From Butyrivibrio proteoclasticus P6B7 (lineage in GTDB: Bacteria; Bacillota; Clostridia; Lachnospirales; Lachnospiraceae), in the NCBI RefSeq assembly GCF_000622085.1, contig NZ_JHWL01000002.1, positions 248,001 through 312,000 of the forward strand: a stretch of DNA of 64,000 nt. Direction: 5' to 3'. The notes beneath the pieces are model-generated. The model was not told the DNA's origin, did no database searches, and saw nothing but the letters and a program-made list of their open reading frames with translations. A program made the translations under genes and the position numbers. This document shows, piece by piece, positions 61,539-64,000 of the stretch (position 1 is the stretch's first letter; each line of letters opens with the position of its first letter).

Positions 61539-63638
61539 TTATTTGAGTTCATCTTTGCCGCAGACAAATCCGCACTCCTGGTTGCTGCAGGCAAGCTTGT
61601 TACTCTTAGATAACATGATGCTTCCGCACTTAGGACACTTCTTGTCCACAGGCTTCTGCCATGTCATGAAGTCACACTCTGGATTACCGATACATCCGTA
61701 GTAGATTCTACCCTTTCTTGTGCGCTTCATTACGATATCCTTACCACACTTAGGACAGGAAACACCGATCTTCTCAAAGTAAGGCTTAGTGTTCTTACAC
61801 TCAGGGAAACCAGGACAAGCAAGGAACTTACCGTGAGGACCATACTTAATTACCATATTTCTTCCGCAAACATCGCAGATCTCATCAGTAACTTCATCCT
61901 GAACCTGAATCTTCTCCATCTCTTTCTCAGCATCCTTAACTGCCTTATCAAGATCTGGATAGAAGTTCTCAATTACTGTCTTCCATTTAACTGTACCCTC
62001 AGCAATTCCATCGAGAAGTGCTTCCATGTTGGATGTAAAGTTAACATCAACAATCTGAGGGAATGCATCATTCATCATCTTGTTAACAGCCTGGCCAAGC
62101 TCTGTTATAAAAAGAGATTTGTTCTCTTTGGTAATGTAATGTCTTGCCATGATTGTAGAAATTGTAGGCGCATATGTACTTGGTCTGCCAATTCCCAATG
62201 CTTCAAGATCATGAACCAAAGATGCCTCAGTATAGTGAGGTGCTGGCTGTGTGAAGTGCTGTGCAAAATCAAAGCTGTCAAAGGAAAGCTTAGTATTTGT
62301 ATCAAGCTTCTTGGTTATTTCATTCTTCTCAACCTTGTCATCTTCATCAGTATAGACATTAAGGAAACCGTCAAATACTGTCTTGGATGCAGCTACTGTA
62401 AAGCGGTGTTCACCAGCATCGATCTTAACTGATGTTGTCTCGTACTTGGCAGCAGCCATTCTGCTTGCCATGAATCTTCTCCAAATGAGCTGATAGAGTC
62501 TAAACTGATCTCTTGAAAGATACTCTTTAACAGCTACAGGAGTGTTGTCTACAACTGTTGGTCTGATAGCTTCGTGAGCATCCTGAATCTTGCCCTCAGA
62601 CTTCTTAGTGCTAGCGCCCTCTGCAAGATACTTGTCACCAAAGTTGTTCTTAATATATTCGTTAGCTGAAGCAACAGCCTCATCTGATACTCTTGTAGAA
62701 TCGGTACGAAGGTATGTAATAAGACCAACTGTACCCTGCTTACCAAGCTCGATTCCTTCGTAAAGCTGCTGAGCAACTCTCATTGTCTTCTGTGTTGAGA
62801 AGTTAAGAGCCTTGGAAGCTTCCTGCTGAAGTGTTGATGTTGTGAAAGGAAGTGGAGCCTTCTTGGTTCTCTCGCCCTTCTTAACATCAGATACTACGAA
62901 ATTCTTACCCTTAAGGGAAGCGCAGATCTTATCAAGTTCTTCTTTAGAAGATATTTCTTTTTTATCATTACCAACACCATAGTAATGAGCGATAAGAGGC
63001 TTCTTCTCGCCTTCTGGAAGGAGCTTAACATCAAGACTCCAGTACTCTGTTGGAATGAATGAATCGATCTCTTCCTCTCTGTCTGCAATGATACGAAGCG
63101 CTACAGACTGAACTCGACCAGCTGAGAGACCTCTTTTGATCTTATTCCAGAGAAGTGGAGAAATGCTGTAACCAACCATTCTGTCAAGAACACGTCTAGC
63201 CTGCTGAGCATCAACAAGATTCATATCGATATCTCTAGGATGCTTCATAGCCTCTTTTACGGCGTTCTTGGTAATCTCATTAAATGTAACTCTCTGAACT
63301 TTGGCATCAGCCTCGTTAAGCTTAAGTGCTGATACAAGATGCCAGCTGATAGCCTCACCCTCACGATCCGGGTCGGTTGCGAGATACACTTTGTCAGCCT
63401 TCTTAACCTGTTTACGAAGCTGTGCAAGAATATCTCCCTTTCCTCTAATTGTTATGTACTTAGGTTCGAAATCATGCTCGATATCAACTCCCATGCTACT
63501 GCGTGGAAGGTCTCTTACATGACCATTTGAAGCCGCTACTTCGTAGCCAGAACCCAAGAATTTCTTAATAGCCTTGACCTTAGTAGGTGACTCCACTATA
63601 AGAAGTGAATTGGAACTCTTAGTTTTACTTGTTGCCAT
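61539..63638 (-). CDS. topA: DNA topoisomerase I
   Basis: Relaxes negative supercoils. The 699-aa protein has the Toprim domain (VESPTK with E16; ATDPDREGE at 87-95), the gate domains with catalytic Y309 in ITYLRTDS, and SAGRVQSVALR at 172-182. Three C-terminal zinc ribbons follow (CDVC...CPGFPEC, CPKC...CIGNPEC, CPKC...CSNQEC). The ATG has GAGGGG eleven bases upstream. Confidence 0.98.
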   Translation of the reverse strand: MATSKTKSSNSLLIVESPTKVKAIKKFLGSGYEVAASNGHVRDLPRSSMGVDIEHDFEPKYITIRGKGDILAQLRKQVKKADKVYLATDPDREGEAISWHLVSALKLNEADAKVQRVTFNEITKNAVKEAMKHPRDIDMNLVDAQQARRVLDRMVGYSISPLLWNKIKRGLSAGRVQSVALRIIADREEEIDSFIPTEYWSLDVKLLPEGEKKPLIAHYYGVGNDKKEISSKEELDKICASLKGKNFVVSDVKKGERTKKAPLPFTTSTLQQEASKALNFSTQKTMRVAQQLYEGIELGKQGTVGLITYLRTDSTRVSDEAVASANEYIKNNFGDKYLAEGASTKKSEGKIQDAHEAIRPTVVDNTPVAVKEYLSRDQFRLYQLIWRRFMASRMAAAKYETTSVKIDAGEHRFTVAASKTVFDGFLNVYTDEDDKVEKNEITKKLDTNTKLSFDSFDFAQHFTQPAPHYTEASLVHDLEALGIGRPSTYAPTISTIMARHYITKENKSLFITELGQAVNKMMNDAFPQIVDVNFTSNMEALLDGIAEGTVKWKTVIENFYPDLDKAVKDAEKEMEKIQVQDEVTDEICDVCGRNMVIKYGPHGKFLACPGFPECKNTKPYFEKIGVSCPKCGKDIVMKRTRKGRIYYGCIGNPECDFMTWQKPVDKKCPKCGSIMLSKSNKLACSNQECGFVCGKDELK

Positions 63639-63685
63639 TTACAAACAAACCCCTCATTTTAATTATTCTAAACATCACTTTCTTA

Positions 63686-63714
63686 TTAATATACATTTTT
63701 AAAGTTTTCGTCAA
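63686..63714 (-). promoter_or_regulatory. SigA promoter of topA
   Basis: On the minus strand TTGACG (63714-63709), 17 bases, TATTAA (63691-63686). The start lies near 63679, about 40 bases ahead of the topA ATG. Confidence 0.75.
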
Positions 63715-63765
63715 CCCCTTAAAATACAGACTATTTAGCTTTAACATACTTATACGATTAAGTTG

Positions 63766-64000
63766 TCAAGCCATATGACGCCTATCCTCCAAATGGTGTC
63801 TGAGTTTTTCCTCATACATGAGCTTATCGATATATTCCTGGAAATCCTTAACCTTCATGCCACTGTTATTGTCATAAACAGCAAAGCCAGTACTGATGGA
63901 AAGATCCATTTTCCCCTTATTGCTCCAATCGATACCAGCTACGGAATCCTTGATATTCCCAAGTCTTCTTGAAAGCTCTTTGTTATCGTTGATATTGGTT
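63766..64000 (-). CDS. C-terminal end of a GGDEF-domain protein (gene enters from the right)
   Basis: Only the last 77 codons are visible. They read as the end of a GGDEF (diguanylate cyclase) domain: a GIDWSNKGKMDLSISTGFAV strand region, then FQEYIDKLMYEEKLRHHLED, equivalent to the usual ADKAMYxxK ending. The stop is the TGA at 63766-63768. The GGDEF signature itself lies outside the window, so activity cannot be judged. It is not annotated by a start here because the 5' part is missing. It may tie in with the PilZ effector in the motility cluster. Confidence 0.75.
   Translation of the reverse strand, partial: TNINDNKELSRRLGNIKDSVAGIDWSNKGKMDLSISTGFAVYDNNSGMKVKDFQEYIDKLMYEEKLRHHLEDRRHMA

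Noticed and set aside
1-64000. CRISPR arrays, insertion sequences, tRNA or rRNA genes
   Set aside because: No regular spaced repeats, transposase-like frames, or recognisable RNA gene sequences were seen on either strand.

Overview
The window comes from a low-to-mid GC Gram-positive anaerobe of the Clostridia, most likely a motile gut or rumen member of the Lachnospiraceae (Butyrivibrio/Pseudobutyrivibrio-like). The reasons are a clostridial flagellar gene order with FliY, FlbD and MotA/MotB, CodY, an Ech-type energy-converting [NiFe] hydrogenase, and an intracellular GH8 exo-oligoxylanase. The genus is an inference; no 16S rRNA is present. Every gene but one lies on the minus strand, so transcription runs from high to low coordinates.

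Right to left: the 3' end of a GGDEF (diguanylate cyclase) gene, topA, codY, then a flagellar/chemotaxis supercluster of about 38 kb. Its first block is flgB-flgC-fliE-fliF-fliG-fliH-fliI-fliJ-MgtE_N-like gene. A terminator and a FliA-type promoter precede the second block, fliK-flgD-TIGR02530 gene-flgE, in which FlgE is unusually large (about 1168 aa). A plus-strand GH8 gene and 0.87 kb of non-coding DNA then break the cluster. The third block is flbD-motA-motB-fliL-fliM-fliY-fliO-fliP-fliQ-fliR-flhB-flhA-flhF-flhG-PilZ gene-cheB-cheA-cheW-cheC-cheD-small membrane gene-fliA-fapA, followed by three poorly characterised genes. No cheY or cheR is present.

Next come rpsB-tsf (strong promoter, structured leader, strong terminator), minC-minD-minE, a CtpE-like P-type cation ATPase, and an OhrR-type peroxide regulator. 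A CsoR-family metal sensor follows, directly ahead of echA-B-C-D-E-F and hypF-C-D-E. The close packing suggests one transcription unit in which the hydrogenase structural genes and part of the Hyp maturation set are made together behind a metal-responsive repressor. The left end carries mecA, an RluF-like pseudouridine synthase and the start of ligA.

The parts most worth a second look are regulatory or architectural. They are tandem FliA-like promoters inside the codY 3' end followed by an intrinsic terminator before flgB; a CodY-like box upstream of codY; a multi-stem RNA candidate before flgE; a folded leader before csoR-ech; a mirror-symmetric set of ACACATCCT repeats before GH8; Ala/Pro-rich tails on two Ech subunits; and the giant FlgE insert. 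No CRISPR array, insertion sequence, tRNA or rRNA was seen.
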